Source of the DNA: Isoetes taiwanensis | Taxonomy: Eukaryota; Streptophyta; Lycopodiopsida; Isoetales; Isoetaceae | DNA length: 64,000 bases | Assembly: GCA_021234155.1 (NCBI GenBank) | Contig: JAJEKV010000002.1 | Location: 44,011,203-44,075,202 of the forward strand | Reading direction: 5' to 3' | In this document: positions 35,038 through 49,290 of the stretch, piece by piece | Numbering within the stretch: the stretch's first letter is position 1 | How the letters are laid out: each line of letters begins with the position of its first letter | Notes under the pieces: generated by a model | The model's input: only the letters and a program-made list of their open reading frames with translations | The model's database searches: none | What the model was told of the DNA's origin: nothing | Made by a program: the position numbers and the translations under genes

Positions 35038-37708
35038 CCTTTTCCGCTATTTTTTTCTTCACTTGCCAATCTTAGGAATCAAATCTTAAGAATTTGGCAA
35101 GAATGATTTATATAAGAGTAGATGAGTAAAATCAAGGGTAGACATCACTCTAATAAGGGCATGTTCGATTGCAATTCTAGAACATGACCCTCGAGCAACT
35201 GTTATATTTGATCTTATAGACTATCAACAAGAAGCCAGAGCCATTGAGCGGCCAACACAAATCTCAATATACATAGTGGACAGACGTATTCCAGAACATG
35301 ACAAAACTCATACCATAAAGACAAATCAACTTAGCTAGTAACTCACCAGAAGAATCCGTACCAGGAGAATGTGCAAGAATAAAGAACTGAGAAATTCTAA
35401 AAGTGCATGGATAAGATTAAAATAGGGATACCATGACCGATAACAAGACCAAGAGGAGCAAGAATAAAGAACTGAGAAATTCTAAAAGTGCATGGATGGG
35501 ATTAAACTAGGGATACCATGACTGATAACGGGACCCATATAGCCCTTAATGGTTGATAACACGTCCATGTAACACCAAGCAGGTAACGCTCTCCCCTTCT
35601 TAAAGAAGATGAATGCTGTTTTCGGCATCGAACAAGTTAATCTAACAAATTACGAGTATATAAAATGAATAAATATTAAATTGAAGATCATAAGTTATAG
35701 CCTAATTAAAGCACGCGCTTACACACAAACACACGGAATAGAAGAATAGAATAGTTGATTATGTCTATGAGATTTAGAATAATTAATGTAAACATATGTA
35801 GTATAACTTTTATTCACACAATGTGCTTTCAGCTAAAGCATCACCTGACTCCACTATATTGCCCACTCAAAGTGCTCTAGTAATTGCTCGTACAATTTTA
35901 GTGGCATCTCCCATGTCCTTAAGATATTTATCAAAATCAAGATAATGGCCGCTTGTACTAATTGAGAAGCTAAAGAATTCTAGGAAAGACTTTAATATTA
36001 TGCCTGAGCCTTAGTTCCTCGTATTTTGGGCAATGGAAAATCAGATTCTCTATTGTAATATTTTGTTTCGGGATTCAACTTCTGAAAAATAAACCTCTTG
36101 CTTCTGGAGTGTTCTTAGAAGGTGGAAGGTAGCAGTTTATGCCATTTCATCTGTAAACTGACTTTTAGGAGCACTTCCGAATTCTTCGATTAGAAGCAGT
36201 AGCGATTTTCTCATTCGTCTAACATGTGCTGAACATAAGCTTTGGTAGACACGTGGCCCATAATAGAGCCCATGGAGTTATCAATAATCGACATGAGAGG
36301 CTAAATAAAAGGGGTGTTGAATTGCTGAATGATTGAGGAATGGTGCTTCTACAAATGCATGTTTGGGAAGTTCAGCCATAACTGCTTTTAATCATGCAAA
36401 ATAAGGTGATTTTTTTCTATGAGACAGGACAAATAGATCATTTATACAAGTATTTTTTGAAAAGCTCATAGATTTGAAACCTATTGTAGTGTTGGAGTTT
36501 CTCATACCAATGGTCATGTTGCAAAGCCTTTTTCTAAAGGTTACAAGCATCTAAACAATCCAGGTAATCATGGAGCTTATTCTTAATTCCTCTTTTTCAT
36601 TTTTATGTGCGTTTGAAAGCTCTTCATCTCTCTTTTGCAGGAATTCTACATGCGAGGATATAAAATCAAAGCTTAGTTACATCATCACAAGAAGTAAGCA
36701 TTAAACTTAATTGTGATTTAGTACTTCCATTAGTTCTTTATTTTTTGCTTGAAGTAGTATCATAGCATGTGCTCAACTTTATTTTCGGCTTCCAATGTTA
36801 CTTTAAACAACTTGCTAGATGCTGCTTTGATTGAACCACAAAAACATTGCCTAGGGTTGTGGTTGTCTCCTGAACAACATGCCATGTTTAGATCATGACT
36901 CCACGTAATCTGCTACATTCAATTGCATGCATTGCAATGTTTCTACATTTTAGTTTCTAATAGTACGCATTAAATTTGTTACTTATGATTGAGTTTTCTC
37001 TTGTCATGTCATATTATTTCCTTGGGCACAAAATCAGATAGGCCTTTTTCTAAAATGCATGCTTTTCCAAATTTGAACGCAAAAATGCTATGCATTTTGA
37101 TGTGCCTATAAGTTTTCTTCAGTATTTTCTATTTTTGCAGATGTCCTAATAGAGCAAGATACAGCAACAAATAGTGTAAGCTAGCTATTGCTGCCATTAT
37201 GGTTGAAGGCCATGCATTTGTACCATTCTCCAATTGGGGGTACATTAATGCAGGTATATAGAATGAACTTTTTTGGTTTGACATTGTTTTTAGTATTCTT
37301 TGGCAGCTTTATTAAATGCAATTGTCTAACCATCATGGCTCCAGGGCCTGCTACTCCGTGGATAGACTCATCAATGCTTACAAGCTTTGTTTTATTTATC
37401 TCTTCTATGTAGGACCATTTCTTTGTATCTCCATTTGTACTTAGCTGCTATATTTTTTTTACTGTTATGCCTGATACTTGTTCATGTACTTCCTTAAACT
37501 TCGTTGATGCTGGCCATATCTAGCAACCTACCTTCTTATATCAGCATACCACCCTCTATCTCTTGACTGCTCTAATGCCAACCTGGCCACCTATCCAAGT
37601 CCATGGCCAAAATCCGATTTACATTGGCGATGGTTCTGCAAAGTGCCTCTACCTCTAAGTGCAAATAAACGCAGCGGCAAGGAGCATGCAATCTGATTTG
37701 AGAACCGC
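34761..37708. other. Stretch without a recognised gene
   Basis: Contains a 33-base T run (35005-35037, possibly the poly(A) tail of a minus-strand retroposon) and an 85-bp tandem duplication at 35373-35533. Nothing else is identifiable. Confidence 0.6.
35373..35533. repeat. 85-bp tandem duplication
   Basis: Copies start GCAAGAATAAAGAACTGAG at 35373 and 35458, with few differences. Confidence 0.9.
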
Positions 37709-38850
37709 TTTTTTTTTTTTTTTTTTTTTTTTTTAAGAACTGTGTCATCAATATATTAAAAGAATGGTAATGTTACAAAGCAAGTGAGGAGGAAGGAGAA
37801 CTGCCCCAAAGAGACAGTGATACCTCGACACTCCACAACAAACTCACAGGAAAAGCGCAACTTTTTGGCTGCATAAACCGACCATCACCATCTACAACAC
37901 CCAAGAAGTCCCGCCAAATGGCAAACTTCCGCTCTACTAATCCGGGAACACCGAGAAAGCTTTGAAATAGCTTTACACGAGTCGAGGAATCGAGAGGGCT
38001 GCAGTGCTTGAATCCCCCGAAGATCCACAAACCGCCGCTTCCAAATCAGCCACACCAACCAAGCCACGCCTACCGGATGCAAGGCTTCTGCTTGAAGAGC
38101 GGCCAAGCACCGGGATACACATGAAGCAAAAGAGCTGGCTGGCTAGTCAATCTCACAAAAGCAGAGCCCTAACCCAATCCTAGGCAGCTACCGCAAGTGA
38201 GGGCATAAAACCGGACAATGCTCCACGGTCTCACGATGAAGGCCACAACAAAGGGCAGAGAGGGCTCACACGGCCTAAAGCCCGACTCACAAGGGCATTC
38301 ACCCACGATACATGACGGTGCACCACGCCCAGAAGCACCCTAACAGCCGGTGGGGAAGTGAGCTCCATGTCCACGCCCAAACCGAAGCCATCGAGAACCC
38401 GGAAGCTGCAGAGATCACTTGCCCGAAGGGGTGTATCATGAATAGCCAGCACCCGGTAAGAAGACCGCACAAAGCAAGAAGACACAACATCCGGATGAAC
38501 CTTCCAAACCTGCACCACCACATCATCCTGAGGGACTATAGGTATGTGTAGCGGAATACTCCCCGCCACGTGTTCCCAGATAGCCCGATCACTGCCCCTC
38601 AGGCGAAAGCGAGCTCGAAAGAACTCCCACGAAGCTAGCTGACCACCCCAATACCAATCCTCCAAGGTGAGCCTGGCTTCGCCTCCAACGAACTCAAGGT
38701 CAGCAAGCATGCCGTGGCGACCAAAGGGCAAGGGCTTGAGGGGTAGAGGAACCCACAAGAAAGGAGAAGAGTGATGATAAACTGAGGCATAATCTAGCTG
38801 GAAGAGCCACACGCACATGATCCCATCCGGCATTTTTTGGAAAGCCCTTT
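37709..38850 (-). pseudogene. 5'-truncated, A-tailed LINE remnant
   Basis: On minus, 38833-38231 encodes a zf-RVT-like C-terminal region: PPAVRVLLGVVHRHVSW then SPLCP, with EHCPVLCPHL in another frame. After that come LVWLIWKRRFVDL and a 26-base A run (T run 37709-37734 on plus). Earlier residues (RSSYRVLAIHDTPL) fit plant L1-type ORF2 tails. Frameshifts make it non-functional. Confidence 0.65.
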
Positions 38851-38949
38851 ACCAGCATGCCAAAAAGCAGATGATAATGAAATGCATGCCGCCGGACAGA
38901 ACGAACATATTTTCACATCAAGGTGTGGTTTCTTTCAACATGGAATCTT

Positions 38950-40150
38950 CGTTTAAAAAGATCGTTTTGACGCACATTTAGTCCATTTGTTTGAACTCAA
39001 CCTTTATCCGTCATGTTTGTGCTGGCATATCATGTATAGACATTCCCATTTTCTGAGCCAGTAATGCTTGTATGGCTATCCTCGCTATGCTTGAATAAGC
39101 AATTCCATATATTGCATAAAGCTTCCGCTTCTAATCGCATTAAGCCTGCTTCAACAAGCATCATAGCGTTTCTAAGTAAGTTTTAAATGGAAATCCTGGC
39201 CCCCACACCTCACATAGGGTGATTGACTATTTTTAGTACAAATTCTTCAAATTCCACCCAAGGGTTCCAGCCTCCCGACATATAGGCTGCATTGCAAAGA
39301 GTGCATTCAATCCATGATTCGCTTCTTGTTCTGCTACTGTTCCAACTGTAATTTGATCAAGGGTGACTCCCAAATAATTATGTGTCTAAAATCTCTACTT
39401 TTGCCCATTTTGACATAACTACGTGATTTATATCAAAATCGTAATCTTTGTCTTACCAAGATTCACATTCATTTCTTGGGCTGCACAAAAGGAATGTAAT
39501 GCATCCAAATGATGATGCATATTTTTGCATTTTCAGCAAATATATGACAACATCATCCGCATAAAGAAGTAAGGTGTACCCGCAATTGTTGGACCAGCCC
39601 ACACATTATTTGACATCTGGTCTATATAGATACCAAAGAGTGTAAGAGGTAGCGGGCATCCTTGTTTAACCCCAATGTTCACTTTACCACTTCATCAGCA
39701 CACTCTTTGTTTAATGGAAGGAGAGTTGTACATTCTCATAATGGATTTACCTTCTCATAGAGTATTGCAACTGTACAATTACCTTCTCGTGTGGTATTGC
39801 AACTATAGTATTGCACCTGCTATTCTCATCTCAGTTCCATCTTAGCTCAAATGTTCCTCCCTATACCATGTCCAATGCGTTCGTCAAATCTACAAAAAAT
39901 GCAAAAAATAATTTTGTCACTGCATCCACATGTGCTCTGAAAATGATAAATGATCAATTGTTGATCTCTTTGGTCTAAAACCCGCTTGTCCTTTAGCTCA
40001 TGTCATTTGATTCGGCCCATACTAATCTTCTCTGCTCCAATATTGTAGGAGTACTTGCCATAATCATTGGGATCTGATGCATCTCCGGCTTTATACAATG
40101 GGACCCGCATGTTTCTTGCCAAGATGCTGGAAATCCAGTCATTAGAACTT
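38950..40150 (-). pseudogene. Degenerate LINE reverse transcriptase
   Basis: On minus, RT blocks occur in order but in different frames: QAGFRPKRSTIDHL (about 40000-39956), FVDLTNALDMV (about 39895-39860), KQGCPLPLTLFGIYIDQ (about 39670-39615), LYADDVVIY (about 39575-39545) and HHLDALHSFC (about 39515-39485). The YADD box is intact. It belongs with the lineage at 15617-17710 and is heavily decayed. Confidence 0.75.
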
Positions 40151-40746
40151 CGTTCATCGCATGTACAATCATATCAAGAACAAGTGGACCAGCCTATTTG
40201 ATCAATTCAATGACCAAGCCAGATGCATCTGCAGCTTTGCCATTTTAAAATTTTTATGTATCCCTCCTTTACCAGCTCATTATCCATATCATCTACATGG
40301 TACAGCTTGCAAACTTGATGAAAGTTTTTGTTTCTTAGCATTCAAATGACCCCAAAATTTACACAGGTTAACCATCATATTATGCAGCAATTTTTCTTGC
40401 AATTTCATCAGATATTACCTTTCTTTTCCTTCTCACCAATTTGCAATAAAGAGATTAAAAAAGTAGTTAAACAGAATATTTTACAAAGTACAATAACGGT
40501 AAGCACATAGGACTTGCTTCTTCCAACTAGACATTGAACTCCACAAAGTGCCGAATGATAGGCCTTTCGTATAATTGCCAGACAAGAGGTTATGTTCGAG
40601 GAATGGCATGCAATGCAAGTCCCTTTGTTAGGATTCATGTAAATGCTCAGATCTTGCAGTATCGTAAATCCGTGAAAAAAGTTCTTCAGATTGGGACACT
40701 CCTTGTAGTGTGACCTGTAAGAATAAATAAGTGTATGACAATATTG

Positions 40747-43700
40747 TTAAAATAATAGCAAACGCGTGGGTCCCTTCCGTGTCCTCCTACGCCTTTTCTG
40801 TCTTGCGCGCCACAAATTGAGAATAAGAATAAAACCTGTGGACCACAAGAATCAGAAATCTTCCTAGAAAACTAGTCAAAATGGAAACATAGAAATACCT
40901 GTTACACAAATAAGTGGAATTAACCAATGAACAAGTGCTAGGACTGTCCAATCAAGCTGTCAGATAGTAACACCAATTAATGTCAGCATTTCATGTAACA
41001 ATTATAAATTGCGTCTTTACAGCTAAAAACTTACTTCATTTTTGTTGCTCCAAACGAAAGGAAGACCTAGCTCCACAAATCTACCGTCAAAACGATGAAA
41101 ACTTCTACCTTTATCAATATCTTTCTCCCTGTTTCCAGTTTCTTTACTGGCTTCTCCAGATATGCTATTATTTAGAAGCACTTCTGGACGAACATATTTG
41201 GTGCCGCCATCCTCTTCCAAAGTTATGGCACTCTCCATTTGTGTTGTTTCATTCATGAAACTAGAACTTGAATTTCCAGTTCCTCTTGGCTGCCGCTGTG
41301 GCAAAGAGTCGTGCAACTGATTCCCAGATTCGTGAAAATAAAATGGGGAATCGTTACCACATTGTAACTTATTTGTCAGAACAAGGGAATATGTTGAGAA
41401 GTTAAGATCACTGCGACGAGTTGGTAGTGATGTCTCTGGTTCTCCAAATGGAGAAAGCAGCAAATTATTTTGGGAAAATATTACAGGATCATGAATATCA
41501 TAACTTGTATAGTCCAGAAGTTTTCTTAGTAGCCAGTAGCAATTGGTAATCATATGACTGCTATCTAGACAATTAGAATCACCATAAGCTGCTATACGTC
41601 CTTTGTCTGCCTTCACTACGCCCAAGATAGGCGACTCTACCTAAAAAATATAAGATGGATAGGATTTAGCATACATAGCTTGATCACATTGCAATTTCGA
41701 AGGAAACAGAAATATGAAAACCTGAGATCGAACTGATGATCGGGAAGTGCTTAGCAACACATTACTGCCAGAGTTATCATGGAAAAGAAATCGGTGCAAA
41801 TAACCACCCATCGGAAATTTACGAATATCTGTACCAGAGGCATAATGAGCCCTCTCTCCACCAATTGAATAGGCACCGTTCAAAATTGTATCTCCAAATG
41901 CAATTCCAAAAGGTGCAAGTAAGTCATTTAAGGCTGGGATATTTGATCCACCTGTTGCAGGTGTCCACCAGCTACGTGTATTATCATCGAAAAATTTCAT
42001 TTTCACCATAGTCTCAACATTATACCAGTCAGCAAATACTATCAAGCCCAAACCTTCAATTTCAACATCAATTTTCAGTTTGTCGATCTCTTCCCTGTAA
42101 AATTCATCTTCAAGATCAACCATTAACAAAGTCCCATATTGCTTCGCATCAAAGCATGTCAATGGAGAACCCAAAGTTTCCAGATAATATCCCGCATCAG
42201 AAAGCATATCGAACAACCCATGAAAATTTGTATGCAAATGATCACCATGCCAATCTAGTATATCATTCCTGACATCTAGTGAATCTCGTGGTATATAACC
42301 TGGCGGATATCTGATGCTATGAAACTGGTCCCATAAAATTCGTTTCCCTCGTGCTGGTGTAGGTATTACAGCGACTTTTATGGGTAAAGTACACTGACAA
42401 CTCCTCCATTTTGTTTCCCCTTTCGGAGGAGGAGAAATCACTGTAAATGTCACATTTCCCTGAATTGTTCCTAGAAAATACCTCCCTTCAGGTTTTATCT
42501 GCATGTAAAGACCTAAGTAACCAGTCCATGGCCAAATCACATCGGGATATGTGAAACGAATGTCTAGCAGACTGCTTTCCTGGCCATGACCTATCCAAAA
42601 AGGACCAGACTGAATATAGCCAACAACACCCATTCCATTTAATATTGTTGCATTGAACATTGTAGGCATGGCGTCTGCATAAAGCGGCTGCCTACAAAAT
42701 GGCCATGCGTAAGGGCAATTGGTCAAATCTAGAACTTCTGGCATAATGCTTGCTCGTGGTATATAGTTTGCAAGTATTTCGAAAGAGTTTAGCCTGAGAA
42801 ACAGATAGAACCTTAGAACATTTCATCTTCGTGGAGAGGCAAAAGTGAAAAGACGTCCTGGCCACAAATAAGATCTCCATTGAGCAATAATATGATTCAC
42901 AGATGACAAAGAATCTGGAATGCTTCTACTCAACTTAAAGAAGAGGAGATAGAACACATGATCTCTACAAACTCTTGGCATGCGACGCTAATAGAAAGCA
43001 ACTACTATATAGACCCCATTCTGCACACTTAGACCTCTAATTTGATTAATATAATATAAAATGACACAAAGACTTTATTAGTTTCAACTTAAGCTAAGGT
43101 TTTCTAATGCTAAGGTTCGTTCTAATTATGTAATATGTCTTGCTTTAGTATCGCCTACCTCGCCAAATACAGCACAGAATAAAATCAACTGAAAATTTGT
43201 AGAAATACATACAGGTTTAAACGGCCTGCTCCTTGCTCATACATATTGGGTCCATCTAGTTTTATAGCACCCTCCATAAGGGCTTGTTTCATACTAGCAG
43301 GATTCAGAACATTCCAGCGTATCTCTTCAGGAACTGTACTTGCAAGAAGGCAGACTGCACCGGCAACAACAGGGCTGGCAACGCTTGTTCCTGAAAGACT
43401 TTTACAGCCACTATTTATTTTGGAGCCTATAACTTCTCGCCCATATGCGACGATATCAGGCTTCATGCGACCATAACTGCAAGTCACAAAATTTTAGTAT
43501 TATGCTTTTTACAAAGAAGTCAGCCCTGGATAAGACTACATGCCATGAACTTAGTATAGTGGAATATAGTGGAATTCTGAACTTAGTGTCCCAAGGATAC
43601 TGCATCAATTCACTTATATTCCTAGCTAGCACACAGTCTCTGTAAACAATAGCAAGGTCTCTGACATTACCCATGTGGAAGCTCCCATGTGCTCATACCA

Positions 43701-46400
43701 CGTGATGAGAAGGACGCAATATGGTTATTGTAATCAATACCACCAACACCAATTACATCATTCTGATCAGCTGGATTGTTCAGGGTTCCATATAGTGGTC
43801 CATCATTCCCAATTGCTGATATCATAATAATATTATTTGCAGTCATTTCCCAAACCTGAACATTCAAACTAAGAACTATCAATTCACATGTTCTAGAACA
43901 AAATAGAAATACTTGCTTGGCATGCAATCTCTGTGTATGCGTGATTGTGCATGATCGGTGGCAAGCTTGCACACTTTGTGCCAGAACATATTGCGTGAAT
44001 ATGCTCAAATATACAAATATATTGTATGCAGGTCAGTCTTGAGGGACAATACAGCTGCCACCATGTGATAGCTTAAGCAGGAAAATGATCACCAGCAGCA
44101 ACAGAAGAGAGATAGTGCCCCACTTGTCTACCATCCTATTGCTTTGACTTCTTATGTATGCAGAAACACAAGAAAACAGGGCACTCAAATATATATTGTC
44201 AACTAACAGACATTGTGGACATTGCCAAAATTGTAATATCAAACAACATTTAACTATCACCTTAGTTGGGGCTTGCCTGAGTGGATCCTCAAAATATCTT
44301 ACCTTCTCAACAAATGGACGGTCAAGATAATCTGGTCCACCAATGCTTAAGTTTAAAATATTTATTTTTTTCGCTATAGCGTAGTTGAATGCATCCAAAA
44401 ACCATGATGTATACGATACCTGCACATTGTACTATTCTAGTTGAAAAAGGTAAAAATGAAAAGCAGCAATGCAAATTGCTCATGAGAAAAAAAAATAGTA
44501 TAATGGACCATACATTCTCCTGAAACTTTACAATCATTAGCGTAGTTTGATGAACTAACGCCACAACAAATTTTACACGGGAAATGCTATTGTCGATACT
44601 TCTTAAGATGATGTAATCAAATTAACCCCAATGTGATTCCCACATGTCCAAACTGACCCCAGAGTCATGATCAAAGAAATAACCAGGTTCTATCCCTGGA
44701 GCTGACATACAGCCAGATTCATTAACTCAGTTACTGATGTATCTATTCTAGTTTTTCGAAAAAAAATTAAATATTGCTAACATCCTTTTCAGTGTTGCAA
44801 ATAGATAGACAGCAGATTGTGTCTTTATAGATGCGACAAGCATCCAATTACTCCATTGGTCAAAAAAGATATCAGTTTTTAGCTATTTGCACATTAGACT
44901 GATGTAAACTTTGGCTTGTCTTTTCACATTCGCTCAGTTATATAAAAGTAAGCTTTATTATGTATAACAACTTGATCCAAGATACTCAAGTTGAACTCGT
45001 CCAGACAACAAGCAGTTCAAGACCATATAGGTGATAATTCAATCAAAGCCCTTCTGTTGGGAACCCGTGCCCCTCGCAAGAAGATTCATTAACTGATACC
45101 GTAACATGCTTATACCGTCTAGCCAAAGAACTTCTACTGATAGTAGTTGCAAACTGACCTGAGCATCAGTGAAGACACGAAAAGCATATATTTCTGCATC
45201 TGGTGCAAAACCTAGGCATTGTGGATCTTGGCTTGATATTACTCCTGCAACAAATGTTCCATGACCAAGATTGTCATTTAAGGTGTCTTCATTTGTCCAA
45301 TTTGTACGCTCCTGAAAGTGGGAAACACTGCATAAAGTTGGTTAATCTTGAGTCAACGAGCCAGCACCACAATAAATATACATGCCAACTAAAAATGTTC
45401 TGACGAGGAACACAAAGTTCGTTTCTACTGGTATGCATCACAAATGCCATCCTACCTATATTTAAGTAGCATTTAAAGCATTGAATCACTTGCCTTGATG
45501 TTCCGAAAATGAGGATGGTCAGCTCGCACTCCTGTATCAAAGACAGCCATTTTTACCTTCGCCCCACTAAAGCCTTTGGCCCAAAGCTTCTCAGCTCCAA
45601 ACATTGAAGTAATTTGTGACCGCTGGAAAAGCAAATGAGAATACATAGTGTGCCTCAAATTGATAATGCCAAGGAATGTGAAACGTAAACCCAACAAATG
45701 ATACCTGTAGCAGAAGACTTCTTTTGTTTGCAAAGGAAGTATTACCAATCAACAATTTCCAATTAAACTCGTCATCCTCCTCTATACTCATCCAAGTTAA
45801 AGGCCGGCCACGTGGCTTCCAAACATTGTCAGAATCCCCTTGGACAGGGGCTTGCGTTACATGAAGTTGATGTGTATCCATATCCATATCACTCGCATTT
45901 TGCTTTTCTGCCAAAGGTGCTCGAGTGAATCTCATTTGAGGAGAAATATCTTTTATGAAGTTCAGATCCTTTAGTTGCTGACAAATAGAGTCTATATACC
46001 CTATTTCAATTTCCAGCAAACCAAAGTCTGTGGGAAGAAAGGATGCAGGGTTATTCCGCTGAATCCACCGCCAACCATTTGTGCCCAATTCTTGTTCTAG
46101 TGCTCTCTTGTGTTCGCCAGCAAATCTATACTCATTAAACCTCACAATGAACTCGTTAGTTACTTCCTCTGCAGTGATGGATTCTATGTGTTCTGCATGG
46201 TCATGAGAAGTGTTTCCTTCAGATGTCTTATTTAACCTCTCTTTGCCATCTTCAGTGTCGACAGCAGCAGACTCAGAAACCTTTTCACTGATTGGATCAT
46301 TAACGAAGGGGGTTCTCACAGGCCTGGGCACTAAAGCCGCTGCTAACAAAAGAGGCAGCAATACTCGACCGAACAATGCATTTAAAGACTTTCCTGCCAT
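40747..46400 (-). CDS. S1P: Site-1 protease (S1P/SBT6.1/MBTPS1-type subtilase), 10 exons
   Basis: Exons: 46400-45705, 45622-45494, 45311-45159, 44419-44303, 43855-43671, 43476-43213, 42793-41722, 41640-41035, 40956-40899, 40835-40747. They total 3369 bp (1122 aa plus stop), and the phases join. An N-terminal hydrophobic signal ([11 protein letters not shown]) is followed by a propeptide. The subtilase core has Asp261 (VFDTG), His292 (GHGTF), oxyanion Asn382 (AIGNDG) and Ser458 (GTSVASP). A large lumenal domain ends in a membrane segment near 1078-1102 and a basic tail ([10 protein letters not shown]). Members of this family reside in the Golgi and cut membrane-bound bZIP17/28-type factors and propeptides such as RALFs. 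Intron 2 uses a GC-AG pair. Plant homologues are about 1040 aa, so this one is slightly longer. Confidence 0.96.
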
Positions 46401-46977
46401 TTCCCTTATACTACCAAGCCTGGATCTTCTGGATCCAGTCCTGGAGCCATTCTAAACGCAGAATTCATGCTTATTGCTGATCTAGAACTTCGAATTCGCT
46501 CTATCTGTGACCATTAGAAGTTGAGATAACAATCCACTTTAAAAGAATGACCGCTAAGTAAGTAACATGATTAATAATGACATGCACACACAAAGGAATA
46601 AGAACGCTGCTCTTGCAGTTCAGAGTCGCGAAAACCCTAAAACATACAGCATCCCGAATTATGGGACAATAACCCTGTCACAGAGGGTCGTTCTCGTGCT
46701 CAAACAACCATGATGAGGATCTGTTATGAGGATCTGTTTTGGAAGCAGGCTTATTAGGGTGATTTTCCATGGACGGACTGACCTGGATGAGGTCAGACCC
46801 AGGTCCAAAAGTAATCGTCGACTTTCCAAATGAGGTTCTTAACCTCTCTGGCCACTCAGGTTCTTATGGGAACATCCGAATAGCAGACCAGACCTTCATG
46901 AAACCTGGAGGTTTTTTCTGCCCATGGGAAAGCCGAAGGAAATATTGGCACCACATTTGGCCTCGATTCCAGTAAAC

Positions 46978-47150
46978 TTTGAGCCGAATACCCTAGCATG
47001 GTATTCGGCTTGCATCTTCTGTGTTGTTCGCTGGCGAAAAAAATTGGCATAAGGGGTATTCGACCTGCCTAATCGACCTATGCTAAACTGTAAGCCCTAG
47101 ATCGTAGTTTTAATACGCCCCCGCCTAATTTTGTGAGCCGAATACCACCG
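46978..47150. repeat. Short inverted-repeat element with GGTATTCGRC/GCCGAATACC
   Basis: GAGCCGAATACC recurs at both sides and is inverted as GGTATTCGGCT in between. GGGGTATTCGACCTGCCTAAT matches the repeat at 63.2-63.5 kb. It is a MITE-like fragment upstream of the S1P gene. Confidence 0.5.
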
Positions 47151-47610
47151 CTAAACTCAAGTTTAACACGCCCACCTCTCGACCGCAGTTTAATAGACCC
47201 CAAAAAATCTTCTCTAACCTCATCGCACGGCTCTGTTTCCCGCCGACAACAGCGGGCAAGCTCAACAGAGGTAATTTTTTTTTCTCAATCTTCCATTCTG
47301 ATTCTCATTTGCTTCCATTCTTCTCGAGCAATAGTCTTTAGGAATCTTTGTTTGCAGGAATGTAGGATCAGCTTATTTTTGAAGTCTCTAGCTCGGCAAG
47401 CTCAACACAGGTATTTTTTTTTTTTTTGCTCAATCTTCCCTCATTTGCCCCACATATTCGATTCATATTCGATTTAGGGGCATTGCATGTTTCTGCTAGC
47501 TGCATCAGGTACTCGGTATGGTGTGAAATATCTCCTTGCACTCATTCAAGATTCGAGATTTTGGCTTCAAGAACTTGTAGTTTTCTCATTCCCTTATATC
47601 TGCTCCTTGA

Positions 47611-48066
47611 AACACTTTACATGGGCGGGTTTACAGAAGATCAGCAGATCAGCCCAAAGCAGAACAGGCCAGAGCGATACTAGCAGATCCTTCACTTGAG
47701 ATTGATACGTCTTGGTACATTGTTGGGAGTTCACAAGTTACTGAAAATCATTTTCTTAAGCTATCTATTAACAGTGAGCCCTCAAGCTCGGGGAAGTGCG
47801 CTCAATCTAGTATTGGTGTTTGTAATATTGCAATTTATGGATGTGCTGGTGGAACAAGCATAACTGGAGCTGGAAGCAGCAATCTGAACTCTGCTACAGA
47901 TTATCCTGACCTTGACAAAAACGTCCTTCATAACCAAGTTTGGCACTTGTTTTTTAGTTATTTTGAGAAAAAAATAATAAGGGAAAGGTTTGTGTTTTGG
48001 CTACATAATATTTGCACTATTCCTACGATTTACCTACTGCTTAAAATTATGGGTGTGGCATGCTAA
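47611..48066 (+). other. Open frame without ATG, possible exon of an unknown gene
   Basis: 151 sense codons between stops. The sequence reads EIDTSWYIVGSSQVTENHFLKL, then Ser/Gly-rich stretches, then a hydrophobic end. It has no ATG near the start but follows an acceptor-like GGGTTTACAG. Upstream, 47200-47410 looks like spliced 5' UTR (ACAGAG|GTAATT, TTTGCAG|GAATG, ACACAG|GTATTT). A second exon-like stretch lies at 48643-48750 (CTGCAG before GTAACC). I do not recognise the product; 48.8-49.2 kb shows nothing. Confidence 0.3.
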
Positions 48067-49189
48067 ATCAATAGTACATTTCTGGATTTTGTTCAGCATG
48101 ATACAGCAACATATTTCTTGTTATTTTAAACGGTCCAAAATAGCAAAACTTCTGGATATAGTTAATTTGTTGTTAGTACTAAGTGTTTAAAAATATGGTA
48201 AAATATACTAAGTGTTGGCAAAAAAGGAATATCTTCATGGGGCATATGGATACAAGGTATTCTGGAATCTGTCTATTATACAAAGTCTTGGGAGGTCTTC
48301 AGGCTAAAGATAAAGTTGTTTGACGTTTTAAATTTGGTGCACTGAATCTACCAGTTAATAGTAAGAAGGTTTAAGGGGATGCAACAAGCTTCTGCTTGTC
48401 TCTATCTGGGCAAGCAACATTTAAATGTTTTGAGATAATGAGCGGCTGCTCAAATAAGATTAAACAGCAAAAGGGAGTCTCTTTTACCATATTTATTGTT
48501 TTTCCATTTCTCGGATTTTTTACTTGACATATCAATGATTTTAAGGTTGAAGGGCGAAAAGCCATGAGATTCCTTTGCTTACCTGCTAGTAGCTTGGCAT
48601 TTTACCCTGTTTAAAGGCTAACTTGCTTTGGTTCTACTGCAGGTAACCGGAGTTTCATCTACCAACTCTTTAAATTTTGATGTTTCTGAAAGCAAGGAGC
48701 ATTTAGAAGACTACAAATCGGAAAAAGAAAATATTTTGGTGACATTTTAACCATCGGGAAAGATCTTAACTTTCTCGTGCATAGACTTGTGTTTGAGATA
48801 TGCAAGGCATGCAGCTTTCTCAAAGTTAACTGCTGTAAATCGAATATTAGGCATCATGCGCTATTGTAACAGGAAAAACTTGGTATTCTATCATGGTAAC
48901 AAGTTGGTTTTTCATCCCTATTAATATGTATTTGCTGAAATAATATTTTCGACCTGTATGACTTATATATGCTTCCCCTTTTTTATGGCATTAGTGCTAG
49001 CTACATATTACATCAGGTTCTTAATGAAAATCTTTCGTGGATTCGAATTCTAAAGTGGTTATTTTATCTTAATCTGGTTGCTCCAGTTAACATTTTTGCT
49101 ATTCCATTTATTTATAATGAATCCTGAGGATGAACACGTTTTAGGTATGAATGCTAGTTGGCATGCAATAATAATATTGGCATTGCACA

Positions 49190-49290
49190 CTTTGTGGAAT
49201 AAGCAAGGAGTATTCGTGATATAACCAAGGGGGTATTCGACACGCACAATACAAGCCTTAGTTTAGACGAGCGTAATACCCCAAGGCTGG
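49190..49290. repeat. Fragment of the GGGGTATTCGAC repeat family
   Basis: GGGGGTATTCGACACGC...CCTTAGTTTAGACGAGCGTAATACCCC matches 63200-63270 with few changes. Confidence 0.65.

Noticed and set aside
38312-38551. Plus-strand open frame of 79 codons
   Set aside because: It is the antisense of the minus-strand LINE C-terminal region.
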